Assembly (NCBI RefSeq): GCF_006274605.1
Contig: NZ_CP040846.1
Span: 2,115,041-2,179,040, forward strand
Direction: 5' to 3'
DNA from: Thermococcus indicus
GTDB taxonomy: Archaea; Methanobacteriota_B; Thermococci; Thermococcales; Thermococcaceae
DNA: 64,000 bases
Positions 24,775-33,898 of this stretch are shown one piece after another (the stretch's first letter is position 1; each line of letters opens with the position of its first letter). Both the position numbers and the translations under genes were made by a program. Under the pieces are notes generated by a model that worked only from the letters and a program-made list of their open reading frames with translations, searched no databases and was not told where the DNA came from.

Positions 24775-26024
24775 GAAAGAACCTGACGGGCTACCTCCTA
24801 TGGGCGCTCCTCCTGGGGACGCTTTTTCTCTCCCCCGGGATGATAGGCCTGGCCACGGTGCCCCTGTCCGTCCTGGCCCTAGGAACACTGATCGAACCGC
24901 CGAAGGGCATAACCGTGGTGAGGAGGATATCCCGGAGGGAGGTGCGGCTCGGTGAGGAGGTCGAGGTCAGGGTGCGCGTCACGGTCGAACGCGGTATGGG
25001 TATAGTGGTCGTCAGGGACCCCCTGCCCGGGAGCGTGGCGCTGACCGAGGGCAGCAGCGTCGGGGTATTCTTCAAGGGCCCCAGGCCACTGCAGGTTGAA
25101 TACACCTACAGGATAAAGCCCGTCCTCAGGGGCGTTTACAGCCTGCCCAGGAGCGAGGTGACCACGAGGAATCCCCTCGGGACCCGCTATCTCTGGGGGC
25201 TCTACGGGGAGGAGCTGAGAATAAGGGCCGTTCCCAGGGTGCTGAGAGAGGTATCTGTGATTGAAACCCGGAGAAAGGCCAGGATAAGCGTTCCGGAGAC
25301 GAGCTACTCCATAAGGGGGCCCATCTCAACGGACTTCAAGGAGATAAGGAACTACCAGACGGGGGATCCGATGAAGCTCATAAACTGGAAGGCGACCGCG
25401 AGGATGGGGGAGGTGCTCGTCAACGAGTTCGAGAGGGAAGGAAAGAAGACCGTGCTCTTCATTGTGGACGCCCGGGAGGCGATGAAGATAGGAAAGGAGA
25501 GCGAGAGCCCCTACGAACACGCCATGAACCTGGTCGCATCGATGGCCCACAGCTTCCTGAGAAAGGACTACCACGTGGGGCTCTATCTGCTGGGAGCGGG
25601 AAAGTTCATTCCACCTGCCACGGGGCCCAGACAGCTCCACGAAATCGTTAGAACCATGATGAGCTTTGAGAGGGTCCAAACTGGGGAGGAAAGGCTCGAT
25701 GACGCGGTGGAGAGGCTGAGGAGGATACTCATCCAGTACACCCCCCTTGTGGTCTACGTCTCCAACATCCTGGAGGGAACGTGGGCCGAGACGAGGAGAG
25801 GAATGCTCACCGTGAGGGCCATGGGGCGGGGCAAGACGAGGCCGATGGTGATAGACATCTCGGTCTATCCGACCCTCGACCCGGGGACAGGGACGCTGAT
25901 GGAGATGGAGAAGAGGGCGATAATGGAGGACCTGGAGAAAACCGGAGCCTACGTCATCCGCTGGCTGCCCGGCGAGGAGGAAACGGGCAGGATAGTAACC
26001 AGGCTTCTGGGGGAGATAAGATGA
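24771..26024 (+). CDS. DUF58 domain protein, VWA-like
   Basis: A 417-residue protein with two N-terminal membrane segments (about residues 5-40), a beta-rich middle and a C-terminal DUF58 domain. The DUF58 signature STDFKEIRNYQTGDPMKLIN sits at about residues 186-205 and is followed by WKATARMG. A VWA-like segment, VLFIVDAREAMK, sits at about 227-238. Such proteins are the usual clients of MoxR ATPases. The ATG overlaps the MoxR stop (ATGA). The operon context suggests a membrane complex, and nothing in the sequence shows its substrate. Confidence 0.9.
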   Translation: MRKNLTGYLLWALLLGTLFLSPGMIGLATVPLSVLALGTLIEPPKGITVVRRISRREVRLGEEVEVRVRVTVERGMGIVVVRDPLPGSVALTEGSSVGVFFKGPRPLQVEYTYRIKPVLRGVYSLPRSEVTTRNPLGTRYLWGLYGEELRIRAVPRVLREVSVIETRRKARISVPETSYSIRGPISTDFKEIRNYQTGDPMKLINWKATARMGEVLVNEFEREGKKTVLFIVDAREAMKIGKESESPYEHAMNLVASMAHSFLRKDYHVGLYLLGAGKFIPPATGPRQLHEIVRTMMSFERVQTGEERLDDAVERLRRILIQYTPLVVYVSNILEGTWAETRRGMLTVRAMGRGKTRPMVIDISVYPTLDPGTGTLMEMEKRAIMEDLEKTGAYVIRWLPGEEETGRIVTRLLGEIR

Positions 26025-26902
26025 GCCTCACCCCCGCAAAATTCGCGGTTGTTCTCCCCGCGGCGGCTCTGACCGCGCTGGCGTATTCCAGCGTCTCTGG
26101 GGTGAGCGGCTACGCACTTCCAGCAGCACTCGCGGCGATCCTGCTGGGAGTCTTTCTATCCAGCGGCTCCGCCAGCAGGGCCGTCTCCCTCTCGATGACC
26201 CTCTACGCGGTCCCATACACGATCGGGGCGTCGCAGTTCCTGCCCGTGGCATTTCCAGAAGCCTACAGGAACCTGGGGGAGGCAATACTGGCCAGCCCGT
26301 ACTTCTCATCTGTGCTCCCGATATTCGCCCTCGTCGCCCTGGGAATCACCGCGGACTACGTGGAGACCGCAGAGGAGTGGGAGGGCGTTCTGAATGAACT
26401 GGGCGGGCAGGAAGTCGGAAAGAGAACGCTGCTCTACGGCCTTCTCTTCCTGCTGGGGGCGTTCATTCTCTCCCTGGCGGTCTTCTGGGCGGGCGGCCGC
26501 CTGGGAATCTCGGCGGCTGGCCCTCTGCTGCCGTTGATTCTCATCACGGTGGGGCTGGTTGTCGCATACTCCTCCATCGAAAGCGGGGATCACAGGAGGG
26601 TGATCGTCGCGGTGGAGACCCCCCCGTTCAACGGGAGCGTGGTTATCCAGACCCCAAAAAGGACGCTGACCCTGCCGGTGAGCCGTTCCATGGGCTTCGA
26701 GTGGGAGACCGTGAGACTGGAGGCCGAAACGGGGGAGAGACCAAGGAGGGTCCTCCTCAGAACAGGAGAAAGGGAAGAAGTCCTGAGCCCCCTGATTGAA
26801 AGCGTCGATCAGGGGACTCTCTTCCTGCTCTACCGGGTGGAAAAAGAGAAGGTTAATATAGACCGCCGTCCATATTCATCCCAGGTGAGAACGTATGAGT
26901 AG
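26021..26902 (+). CDS. Membrane protein of the MoxR/DUF58 operon
   Basis: A 293-residue protein with about six to seven membrane segments up to about residue 190. A soluble beta-rich C-terminal domain follows (VIVAVETPPFNGSVVIQTPK). The ATG at 26021 overlaps the DUF58 stop (ATGA). The same frame stays open upstream to 25781, but that part is the DUF58 gene read out of frame. No family is recognised. Confidence 0.65.
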   Translation: MSLTPAKFAVVLPAAALTALAYSSVSGVSGYALPAALAAILLGVFLSSGSASRAVSLSMTLYAVPYTIGASQFLPVAFPEAYRNLGEAILASPYFSSVLPIFALVALGITADYVETAEEWEGVLNELGGQEVGKRTLLYGLLFLLGAFILSLAVFWAGGRLGISAAGPLLPLILITVGLVVAYSSIESGDHRRVIVAVETPPFNGSVVIQTPKRTLTLPVSRSMGFEWETVRLEAETGERPRRVLLRTGEREEVLSPLIESVDQGTLFLLYRVEKEKVNIDRRPYSSQVRTYE

Positions 26903-27473
26903 TAAATTACCGAAGGCCGCCGGAAAGGTTTTGGAAGCCGGGGAGAACGTGCTCTTCACCGTTAAAAAGAAAGTGAGCCTTGAAAAGCCCAAATGGCTCC
27001 TCATAACCGACAGGAGAATAATCTACCTGGACGAAAAGATCCTGGGAAGGTACGACGTGAAGGCCATACCCTATCAGAAGCTCGAGGAAGTCAGGGTTGA
27101 GCTCGGTGTGGTGTCCTCGGAGTTCCTCATTAAGGGTGAGGAGAACGTGAGGCTAAAGCTCGGCTGGATGAACAAGGAACAGGCAAGAAAGACGATAAAC
27201 GCCATAAAGGACGCTTTGAATGCCATAGCCATTGAACCCGTGAGTGTGGACATCAAGAAGGGCCTGACCCACGAGACATGGGTGCTGAAGAAGCCCAAGG
27301 AACTCGTCAGCAGGGTCGTCTCAACTGGAACCACGGTCCAGCACACACCGGCCGTGGAGAAGAAGGAAGATCCCATCGAGAAGCTCAAGAAGCTCAAGGA
27401 GCTCTACGACATGGGTGTTATAAGCGCCGAAGAGTACGAAGAAAAGAGAAAGAAGCTTCTCGAGCAGATTTAG
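26895..27473 (+). CDS. PH-like and SHOCT domain protein
   Basis: A 192-residue cytoplasmic protein. Residues about 10-105 look like a bacterial-type PH domain (WLLITDRRIIYLDEK). The C-terminal 33 residues form a SHOCT motif (DPIEKLKKLKELYDMGVISA followed by EEYEEKRKKLLEQI). SHOCT is a short oligomerisation motif found at the ends of many unrelated proteins. The ATG at 26895 lies within the end of the preceding gene. A TATA-like TTAATATA at about 26853-26860 could give it a promoter of its own. It converges with the CGTase-like gene, overlapping by 4 bases. Confidence 0.8.
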   Translation: MSSKLPKAAGKVLEAGENVLFTVKKKVSLEKPKWLLITDRRIIYLDEKILGRYDVKAIPYQKLEEVRVELGVVSSEFLIKGEENVRLKLGWMNKEQARKTINAIKDALNAIAIEPVSVDIKKGLTHETWVLKKPKELVSRVVSTGTTVQHTPAVEKKEDPIEKLKKLKELYDMGVISAEEYEEKRKKLLEQI

Positions 27474-29647
27474 CCCCTTTTCTTCCAGATTATCAGCGCC
27501 GCCCCGAGCAGGAGAAGGGAGGCGAGGAGGTAGGGGAGAGGGTTCTCTCCAATGGGCCTGTGGACTATCGTCGTTGTTGGCATCGTTGAAGAGATTTGGT
27601 TTTCTATTGGAGGTTTATCATCCAGGAGCACCGTTTTTCCAGCTTTTCCATACAGCGTAATGCCCAGAGGGCTGAGCTCTCCCCACGACGAGCCGGTGTA
27701 GAGTTCCACTGAAAAGGTGACGTTTTGGGGCAGCGGAACCACTGTGAAGTAGTAGCCCGTCGAGGATTTGAACATGGGCCTCGGCTCCTCCAGCTCCGGG
27801 AGGCTGCCCCTGATCCAGAGCGTTCCGGAGAGTGAGGCATTCACAAGGCTCGCATTGAACGCCAGCAACGCCGGAACGTCGTTCCCCGAATAGTAGCGCA
27901 GCTTTGCCGGTTCGCTGACATTTCCACCTGTCTCGACCACGACGTCGAGCCACGCTTTTTGAGTTCTCACCTCGGGAACCTCGACGAGTATCCCGGTCGA
28001 GTTCCAGGAAAGAACCCTCGCCTCAGCGCCGCCGATGATGACCCTTCCACCGCTTCCGAAGCCCGCCCCTCCAATGAGGATTCTCTGACCCGGCTTGGCC
28101 GTGTAAGGGGTTACCGAGCCGATGAGAGGTTCTTTCTGCTCTCCTTCGACGTGGAAGACGTAGATGCTGTTGTGAGGGAGTTCGAGGGATGCCTTTACAT
28201 TCGAAACGCTCATCTTGGCCCCGTAGAGGGCATCGTGGTATGTTCCGTCCGACCACTCAAGGTTGAGGGTCAGGTTGACGGGCGAGCCCTTGTTCATGAC
28301 GACCAAGAGCCTGTGGCTTCCGAAGGTTCTCTCAAAGGCCCAGACGGAGTAGTTGGCGTAAACCGTCCTGAAGTCGCCGAAAGCCAAGGCATCGTTGGCC
28401 TTTCTCAGCTCGGCTAAGATTCTGATTATATGAGCCGCCTCGGTGGTGTTGTTGAAGGCCATCATCGGCCGGTTGTAGGGGTCGCCCTTTCCGTCTTTGC
28501 TCACCAGGTAGCTCTCGTCGCCGTAGTATATCACCGGAATCCCTGGCAGGGTCATCGTCAGTGCCAGGGCCATGTGAAAGCGCTCCACGGAATCATCTCT
28601 CTTCGCCGCGTTGAGGAAGCGGACGAGGTCATGACTATCGAGGAAGTTCAGTTGCTTGTTCGGATAGACGAAGAGAGAGTAATAGTCCTCAAGCGTTCTG
28701 GAGAGTGTTTCGAGGCTTCCCACGAAGCCGAAGGTCCTCACGATGTTTTCCCTTATCGGTATGTTGAGGACCGGCGAGACGTTGGAGTAGCGGTAGAGCT
28801 CGTACAAATCGTCGCTCCTTTCCGGAGAGAGCGAGTAGTACTCCCCGTAGATGAAGAGTGGCCCTTTGGAGTAGAGGCGCAGATAAAAGGCCTCCAGCCA
28901 GCCGAGTTCCATGTGCTTGACGGCGTCGACCCTGAAGCCGCAGGCACCTGAATCGGCAAAGAGCATCGCCCCCTCGGTGAGGTACGAATCGACCCAGGGA
29001 TCGAGCTGGTTGAAGTCAGCTAAACCGAAGAGGTTGGCGTACTTGAGGGGGATTCCCGACCAGGTGAATATGTTGCCGTTGTGGTGGTAGAGGTTCTCAC
29101 GGATTCCGGTTATCGGGTTCACCGTGGCGTTCCTGGTGTCCCGGTAGTAGTCGGTTACAAACGTGCCGTTGTCGTAGAGCGCTCCAAACTCGCCGTCCGT
29201 TGCCGGGTTGGAGTGGTTGGGGACGTAGTCAACGCTCACGCACATGCCCCTCTTCTTGGCTTCCTCTACAAGCCGTCTGAAGGCTTTCCAGTCACCGAAG
29301 TGCTCCTCTATGCGCTTGTAGTCGCGCGTCCAGTAGCCGTGGTAGGGGGCAGAGCCGTGTGCCATTTTGTTTATGTTGTCGTTGAGCGGAGAGACCCATA
29401 TCATGGAGACGCCGAGGCTCGCTATGTAGTCGAGCTTTTCTGTCAGGCCTTCCAGGTCACCTCCCCAATAGAGGCGGTAGCTGGTGTGGGTCGGATCGTA
29501 GAAGGGCTCGTTGTTGCTCTGATTCCCATCGTAGAATCGGTCAACCATCACCTGGTAAACGACGCCCCGCTCGGGCACCGCGTAGGCCCCGGAGGGGGGC
29601 AGTATCATAAGCATCATCAAAATCACAGCTAAGGCTGCCCTCATCAT
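27470..29647 (-). CDS. CGTase-like GH13 amylase, membrane anchored
   Basis: A 725-residue exported GH13 enzyme. It has a signal peptide (ALAVILMMLMILPPSGAYA), then the catalytic barrel with SVDYVPNHS, GACGFRVDAVKHMELGW (nucleophile Asp), LFIYGEYYS (acid Glu) and NFLDSHDLVRF (third Asp). A beta-sandwich C domain and an IPT/TIG-like domain (SVTPYTAKPGQRILIGGAGF) follow. The order matches cyclodextrin glucanotransferases. Instead of a clear CBM20 domain it ends in a short beta region, a Thr-rich linker and a membrane segment (YLLASLLLLGAALII), so it is probably tethered to the cell. ATG 29647 or 29644 follows GGTGAT. Its promoter (ATTTTTAAGCC) lies in the end of the upstream gene. Confidence 0.88.
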   Translation of the reverse strand: MMRAALAVILMMLMILPPSGAYAVPERGVVYQVMVDRFYDGNQSNNEPFYDPTHTSYRLYWGGDLEGLTEKLDYIASLGVSMIWVSPLNDNINKMAHGSAPYHGYWTRDYKRIEEHFGDWKAFRRLVEEAKKRGMCVSVDYVPNHSNPATDGEFGALYDNGTFVTDYYRDTRNATVNPITGIRENLYHHNGNIFTWSGIPLKYANLFGLADFNQLDPWVDSYLTEGAMLFADSGACGFRVDAVKHMELGWLEAFYLRLYSKGPLFIYGEYYSLSPERSDDLYELYRYSNVSPVLNIPIRENIVRTFGFVGSLETLSRTLEDYYSLFVYPNKQLNFLDSHDLVRFLNAAKRDDSVERFHMALALTMTLPGIPVIYYGDESYLVSKDGKGDPYNRPMMAFNNTTEAAHIIRILAELRKANDALAFGDFRTVYANYSVWAFERTFGSHRLLVVMNKGSPVNLTLNLEWSDGTYHDALYGAKMSVSNVKASLELPHNSIYVFHVEGEQKEPLIGSVTPYTAKPGQRILIGGAGFGSGGRVIIGGAEARVLSWNSTGILVEVPEVRTQKAWLDVVVETGGNVSEPAKLRYYSGNDVPALLAFNASLVNASLSGTLWIRGSLPELEEPRPMFKSSTGYYFTVVPLPQNVTFSVELYTGSSWGELSPLGITLYGKAGKTVLLDDKPPIENQISSTMPTTTIVHRPIGENPLPYLLASLLLLGAALIIWKKRG

Positions 29648-29675
29648 ATCACCAAGAGTGATTAGAAAAGACGGC

Positions 29676-30335
29676 TTAAAAATCTCGTGCCCAAAGATCG
29701 ATGGATACTGCCGAACCCCGGAGGTCGGGGTTGGGAGACTTAACAACCCTGAGAACCTGCTCGGTTTCCACCAGGTCAAAGCTCATAACGGTGGTGGCCA
29801 CGTCCCTGAAAAGCGCGAGATGCGCCGGAAAAGTCGCGCCCGCTATATCGGAGTTCACAACGTAGACCGCGACCCTGTCCCTGTGACCAACGAAGGACGC
29901 AAGGTTCCGTATGAGCCTGAGAACCTCCCTCTCAGACAGGGAGAGAAACAGCTTGTGGAAACCAAGAACGGGATTAAACACAAATTTATCTCCCCTCGCC
30001 CGCGTGTATATCGACTCGTAGTAGCCGAAGTCCAGGGAATGCCTGCCGACATCAACGATACCAAAGACGTTGCCGGTCCTCGAGCTACCACCTATTTTTA
30101 TGACGGGCACCCCCTGCAGTCCCTCAACATCGAAACCCCCAACATCAAGCTTGATCAGGTATTCACCGAAGGTATCGAGAACATCATCAATTATCATCGG
30201 GATTCCTTTTTCAGCACAGAAATCCCAGAAGGACTTCAACAGAAGCTCAGGCATCACGTACGATGTGTATTCAAGAAGAACAGTCTCACCCGGAAGGAGA
30301 CCCTCAAGTATTCTCCCAACATTATCCACTACCAT
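29676..30335 (-). CDS. DUF257 family protein
   Basis: A 219-residue protein of the Thermococcales DUF257 family, which looks like a degenerate RecA/KaiC-type fold. It opens VDNVGRILEGLLPGETVLLE and contains MIIDDVLDTFGEYLIKL, a Walker B-like region, but no Walker A Lys at the expected loop, so ATP binding is doubtful. The ATG at 30335 follows GGTGATGCCCT, and TTTTTAATCC upstream can serve as TATA. The function of the family is not known. Confidence 0.8.
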   Translation of the reverse strand: MVVDNVGRILEGLLPGETVLLEYTSYVMPELLLKSFWDFCAEKGIPMIIDDVLDTFGEYLIKLDVGGFDVEGLQGVPVIKIGGSSRTGNVFGIVDVGRHSLDFGYYESIYTRARGDKFVFNPVLGFHKLFLSLSEREVLRLIRNLASFVGHRDRVAVYVVNSDIAGATFPAHLALFRDVATTVMSFDLVETEQVLRVVKSPNPDLRGSAVSIDLWARDF

Positions 30336-30386
30336 AGGGCATCACCAATAATGGAGTACAGTTCACGGATTAAAAACGTAGCGGAG

Positions 30387-31685
30387 CTACACCAGTCTGG
30401 CGGTGACTAGAATCCTCGGAGATACGAAGGAACCCCTGCGAACAGGCTCCCGCCCGACGGCGAGGATTGACCGTAGAACCTCGAAGGCGTTTCCTACAAG
30501 CATGTTGTCCCTGAATGGCCGAAGCTCCCCGTTCTTAACAACGTATCCCAGCTCAACCGTCAGGGAGAAATCGCCGCTGACGGGGTTGGCGGTGTGCTCG
30601 CCGAAGACCTTTCTAACAACAACCCCCTCGAAGTCGCGGAGGCTCTCCTTCCCCGGCTTGACCAGCAGGTTGCTCGTCCCTATGTGCGGCATGGTTCTGA
30701 AGTCCCGAACCGCGTTGCCCGTGCTCTCCATGCCCAGAAACGAAGCGTATGTGTGGTCAAGGAGGAAGGACTTCAGCACACCATCCTCAACGAGAACCGT
30801 CCTTCTGGAAGGAGTCCCCTCACCGTCGAAGGAGTAGCTCCCGGGGAGACCCTCGATGGAGGGGTCGTCGATGAGGGTAAGCCCCTCGGCGGCCGCGGGC
30901 TCACCGGGCCGCGAGAACCTGCTCCTGCCGAAGTAAACGCTGTCGCCGTAGAGGTTCTCGAGCAGAATTCCCAGGATCGCCCCGAATGCCTCGGGCTCGA
31001 GAACCAGCGTGCCGGAGTAGCCCCCGAGCTTTCCGGCGGCAGCGCTCAGCTCCGCCTCCTCGATGGCGAGAGTTATGGCCCGCTCAAGCTCCTCAAATGG
31101 CTGAAGCGAGCGGTACGACTGATAGTAGGAGCCGGTTCCCGTTCTCCCGCCGCCCTTGACCGCGTAGGCGGAAACGCTCATTCCCGTGGAGCGCTCCTCG
31201 AGGAAAACACCGTTCGAGTTCGCGACACCGTAGGTGTTGACGCCGAAAGCCAGCGAGCCGGAGAGGGTAACTCCCTCGCCCTTAAGCTCCGCCATCTTGG
31301 ACGCAAAGTCTCCCGCGAGGGCGTAGGCGTCTTCAAAGGGAATCTCGTCGATGAGCCTGTCGTAGAGCCCACCGACGGGGCGCGGCTTTCCCACGGAGGG
31401 GAACCCCGCGAAGGGCACCTCGCTTACCCTCGCGAGCTTTATCGTTCTTTTCACGAAGTTTTCAAGCGTTTCGCGGTCGTGGTTGAGACCGGTTATGTAG
31501 GAGAAGCCCAGCCTCCCGTTGTAGCCAACACGCAGGCCCATTCCCGAGTAGAACTTCCTCTGGGAGCGCTCGAGCCTCTCGCGCTCTATCTTGAAGGAGC
31601 CTCCCCTACCGACCTCCCAGTAGAGCTCCCACTCGACGTTCTCCCGCTCCAGTATCGACACCAGGGTCTCGACGGAAGAGTTCAT
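30387..31685 (-). CDS. pmbA: PmbA/TldE-type metallopeptidase subunit
   Basis: A 432-residue member of the TldD/PmbA family, the partner that lacks the zinc-binding HExxxH. Family segments include RVGYNGRLGFSYITG near residue 52, GVANSNGVFLEERS in the middle and FGEHTANPVSGDFSLTVELG near the C-terminus. With TldD it forms a heterodimeric protease that cleaves small, largely unfolded peptides in the cytoplasm. The ATG overlaps the TldD stop (ATGA), so the pair is translationally coupled. Confidence 0.9.
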   Translation of the reverse strand: MNSSVETLVSILERENVEWELYWEVGRGGSFKIERERLERSQRKFYSGMGLRVGYNGRLGFSYITGLNHDRETLENFVKRTIKLARVSEVPFAGFPSVGKPRPVGGLYDRLIDEIPFEDAYALAGDFASKMAELKGEGVTLSGSLAFGVNTYGVANSNGVFLEERSTGMSVSAYAVKGGGRTGTGSYYQSYRSLQPFEELERAITLAIEEAELSAAAGKLGGYSGTLVLEPEAFGAILGILLENLYGDSVYFGRSRFSRPGEPAAAEGLTLIDDPSIEGLPGSYSFDGEGTPSRRTVLVEDGVLKSFLLDHTYASFLGMESTGNAVRDFRTMPHIGTSNLLVKPGKESLRDFEGVVVRKVFGEHTANPVSGDFSLTVELGYVVKNGELRPFRDNMLVGNAFEVLRSILAVGREPVRRGSFVSPRILVTARLV

Positions 31686-33043
31686 CTCAATCCCCCCACG
31701 AGAGCCCTCGTTAAAAGGTGCGGCCCGCCGTCGTCCACCGGAACCACCTGTCCCTTGCCGCAGTAGCCGGGGAACTCCACCCTCAACTCCTTTCCCACGG
31801 CCCTGATGTTCCTCAGAACTTCAAGAATGCTCCCGCTCATAGCCACATCGCGCACCATATCCTTTATCTCGCCGTTCTCTATGATGTATCCCTCTGTAGC
31901 ACCGAAGGTGAAGGTTCCGCTCGCGGTATCCACCTGGCCCCCCTTGTCGCCGGCCATGTAGAGGCCGTTCTTAACTTCCTCCAGCATCTCCTCGAGGCTC
32001 CAGCTTCCAGGCTCAACGTAAGTGTTGCTCATTCTGACGAGGGGCTGGTAGTTGTAGCCCTGGGCACGGCCGTGGCCGTTCGGCTCTAGGCCGAGCAAAG
32101 CGCTCGTCTCACGGTCGTTGAGGTAGTTCACGAGCACGCCGTCCTTGATTATCTCCACGCGCTTTGCCCTGATTCCTTCGTCGTCGTAGACGTAGGAGCC
32201 GTACTTGCCGGGAAGTGTTGGGTCGTCCACAACGGTCAGCTCCTCCACCGCTATCCTCTCGCCCAGCTTCCCGGCCAAGATGCTGTCGCCGTTCTTTACG
32301 GAATCCGCCTCGACCGCGTGGCCCAGAGCCTCATGTATGAAGACGCCAGTCAGTTCGGGGTCCATTATGATCTCGAACTCTCCAGAGGGCGGCGAGCGGG
32401 CGTGGAGGAGCGAGAGGGCCTTTTCCTTCACCAGCTCGGCCCAGTGGGGGAAGTCTATGCTCTCGACCAGCTCCCAGCCGGCAGTTCCACCGAAGTACCT
32501 CCAGTAGGTCTGCATCTCCCCGTTCTCCCTCGCCGTAACCGAGAACCTCACCCTTATCCTCGGAACCACCGTCTCTATCTCGCTCCCAAGGGAGTTGAAG
32601 TAGAGCTGCTCCTTCAGGCCGTCGCCGTATGCGGCTTCCCTGCTGACTATTTTCTCCCCCCTGAGGAGGGAGTCTATCTCCTTAACAAGGGCCAGCTTGT
32701 CCTCGACATCGATGTCGGTGAAGGGCTTCCTCACCTTTATCTCCGCCCTGTCCCTCACGGGGTCACCGAGGTGTATCCTCGAATCCCCGCGGGAGAGCTT
32801 GGCTATCTTCATGGCCGTTTTTATGGCCTCCTCTGCCCGCGTCATGTCGTTGGCGCTGGAAAAGCCCCAGGCCCCGTTGAAGGCCCTCACACCTATGCCC
32901 ATCTCGGTGTTGAGGGAAAGCTCCTCCAGCTGGCCGTTCTGCATGCCGAGATGGGCTGCCGTGACACGGGTTATCCTAATTTCATAATAGGATATACCGT
33001 AACGTCCCGCCAGTTCCTCGGCCTTTCTCACCAGTTCCTCCAT
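31682..33043 (-). CDS. tldD: TldD metallopeptidase
   Basis: A 453-residue TldD with the zinc motif VFIHEALGHAVEAD (HExxxH) and the conserved Cys in FPGYCGKGQ near the C-terminus. Other family segments are FNGAWGFSSAND and VDTASGTFTFGATEGY. It is the catalytic subunit of the TldD/PmbA protease. The ATG at 33043 (MEELV) follows GGTGTGCGT. An ATG at 33061 would add six residues. The TATA-like CATATAAAGG at about 33076-33085 puts the transcript start near 33050, supporting the shorter form. Confidence 0.92.
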   Translation of the reverse strand: MEELVRKAEELAGRYGISYYEIRITRVTAAHLGMQNGQLEELSLNTEMGIGVRAFNGAWGFSSANDMTRAEEAIKTAMKIAKLSRGDSRIHLGDPVRDRAEIKVRKPFTDIDVEDKLALVKEIDSLLRGEKIVSREAAYGDGLKEQLYFNSLGSEIETVVPRIRVRFSVTARENGEMQTYWRYFGGTAGWELVESIDFPHWAELVKEKALSLLHARSPPSGEFEIIMDPELTGVFIHEALGHAVEADSVKNGDSILAGKLGERIAVEELTVVDDPTLPGKYGSYVYDDEGIRAKRVEIIKDGVLVNYLNDRETSALLGLEPNGHGRAQGYNYQPLVRMSNTYVEPGSWSLEEMLEEVKNGLYMAGDKGGQVDTASGTFTFGATEGYIIENGEIKDMVRDVAMSGSILEVLRNIRAVGKELRVEFPGYCGKGQVVPVDDGGPHLLTRALVGGLR

Positions 33044-33137
33044 ACGCACACCGATGGACATAAAAGGGAGTTCCTTTATATGGGTTGTTATAGAGATCCG
33101 GTATAGATGGAGGAACCACAGGGTTTAAGGGTTGGCT

Positions 33138-33647
33138 ATGGAGAGGCGTAACGAGATACTCGAAACGATCACGGACAAGCCGGGAATAACCTTCCGGGAG
33201 CTGGCGAGGGAGCTCGGGATAGGCATAGGCGACCTGCAGTACCATCTCCGGAAACTCGAGAAGGAGGGCCGGGTGTTCTCAAGGAAAACAGGCAAGAGGC
33301 GCTACCTGTTCCCGAAGGGCTTCGAGGAGAAGGCGCAGAGACTGCTCATAGCAATATCGACGGAGACGAGGAGAAGGATACTGCTGCTCCTCATGGAGGG
33401 GCCGAGGAACCAGAAGGAGGTGGCGAGGAGCCTTGGACTCAGCCAGCCGACGGTGAGCTACCACATGAACGAGCTGATAAAGCTCGGCGTCGTGACCGCG
33501 GAGAAGGAAAGCAGGAGCATCATATACACCCTCTCCTACGATCCCGAGCTGATAGCAAGGCTGATAAAGGAGTACCGGCCGAGCCTGTGGGAGAAGCTGG
33601 CCGACAACCTGATAGACCTGCTGACGAGCGTGGGTGATGTAGAATGA
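33138..33647 (+). CDS. Transcriptional regulator with two winged helices
   Basis: A 169-residue protein with tandem winged helix-turn-helix domains. The first (residues about 1-65) has GITFRELARELGIGIGDLQY. The second (about 75-140) has GPRNQKEVARSLGLSQPTVS, close to ArsR-type domains. There is no effector domain or Cys metal site. It overlaps the next gene (ATGATG at 33644), a small membrane protein, and such regulator plus membrane protein pairs are common in euryarchaea. The ATG at 33138 is preferred over the TTG at 33132. Confidence 0.85.
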   Translation: MERRNEILETITDKPGITFRELARELGIGIGDLQYHLRKLEKEGRVFSRKTGKRRYLFPKGFEEKAQRLLIAISTETRRRILLLLMEGPRNQKEVARSLGLSQPTVSYHMNELIKLGVVTAEKESRSIIYTLSYDPELIARLIKEYRPSLWEKLADNLIDLLTSVGDVE

Positions 33648-33898
33648 TGGAAACCCTACTCGCTATCGTGGCGCTGATCCTTGCGCTGACGCTGGCCGGA
33701 ATCTCTTTCATCGCGTACAGGAAGAGCCACCTGCGTCCGGCAATGTACCTGATGATAGCCTTCCTCCTGCTCGCAATCAAGAAGACGATAGAGACCGCCA
33801 AACTGGCGGCGTGGATAGAGCGGGACGTGGGGCTGGTGGTGGGCGCCCTGGAGGTGGTCGTTCTGGCCCTGCTGGTGCTCTCGCTCTGGAGGCGCTAG
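33644..33898 (+). CDS. Small membrane protein, DUF7521-like
   Basis: An 84-residue protein with three hydrophobic segments (METLLAIVALILALTLAGIS, AMYLMIAFLLLAI and LVVGALEVVVLALLVLSL). It is encoded directly after and overlapping a twin winged-helix regulator. This layout matches DUF7521-type membrane proteins paired with HTH regulators, though I assign the family only tentatively. It may tether or sense for the regulator. It converges with the UspA gene, overlapping by 4 bases. Confidence 0.6.
   Translation: MMETLLAIVALILALTLAGISFIAYRKSHLRPAMYLMIAFLLLAIKKTIETAKLAAWIERDVGLVVGALEVVVLALLVLSLWRR

Noticed and set aside
25781-26020. A 5' extension of the membrane protein gene at 26021, which stays open to 25781.
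   Set aside because: The extension lies fully inside the DUF58 gene in another frame, is low-complexity and charged, and the ATGA overlap at 26021 is the natural start.
29648-29779. A 44-residue N-terminal extension of the CGTase-like protein.
   Set aside because: It overlaps the DUF257 gene, would hide the signal peptide, and a ribosome site directly precedes the ATG at 29647.
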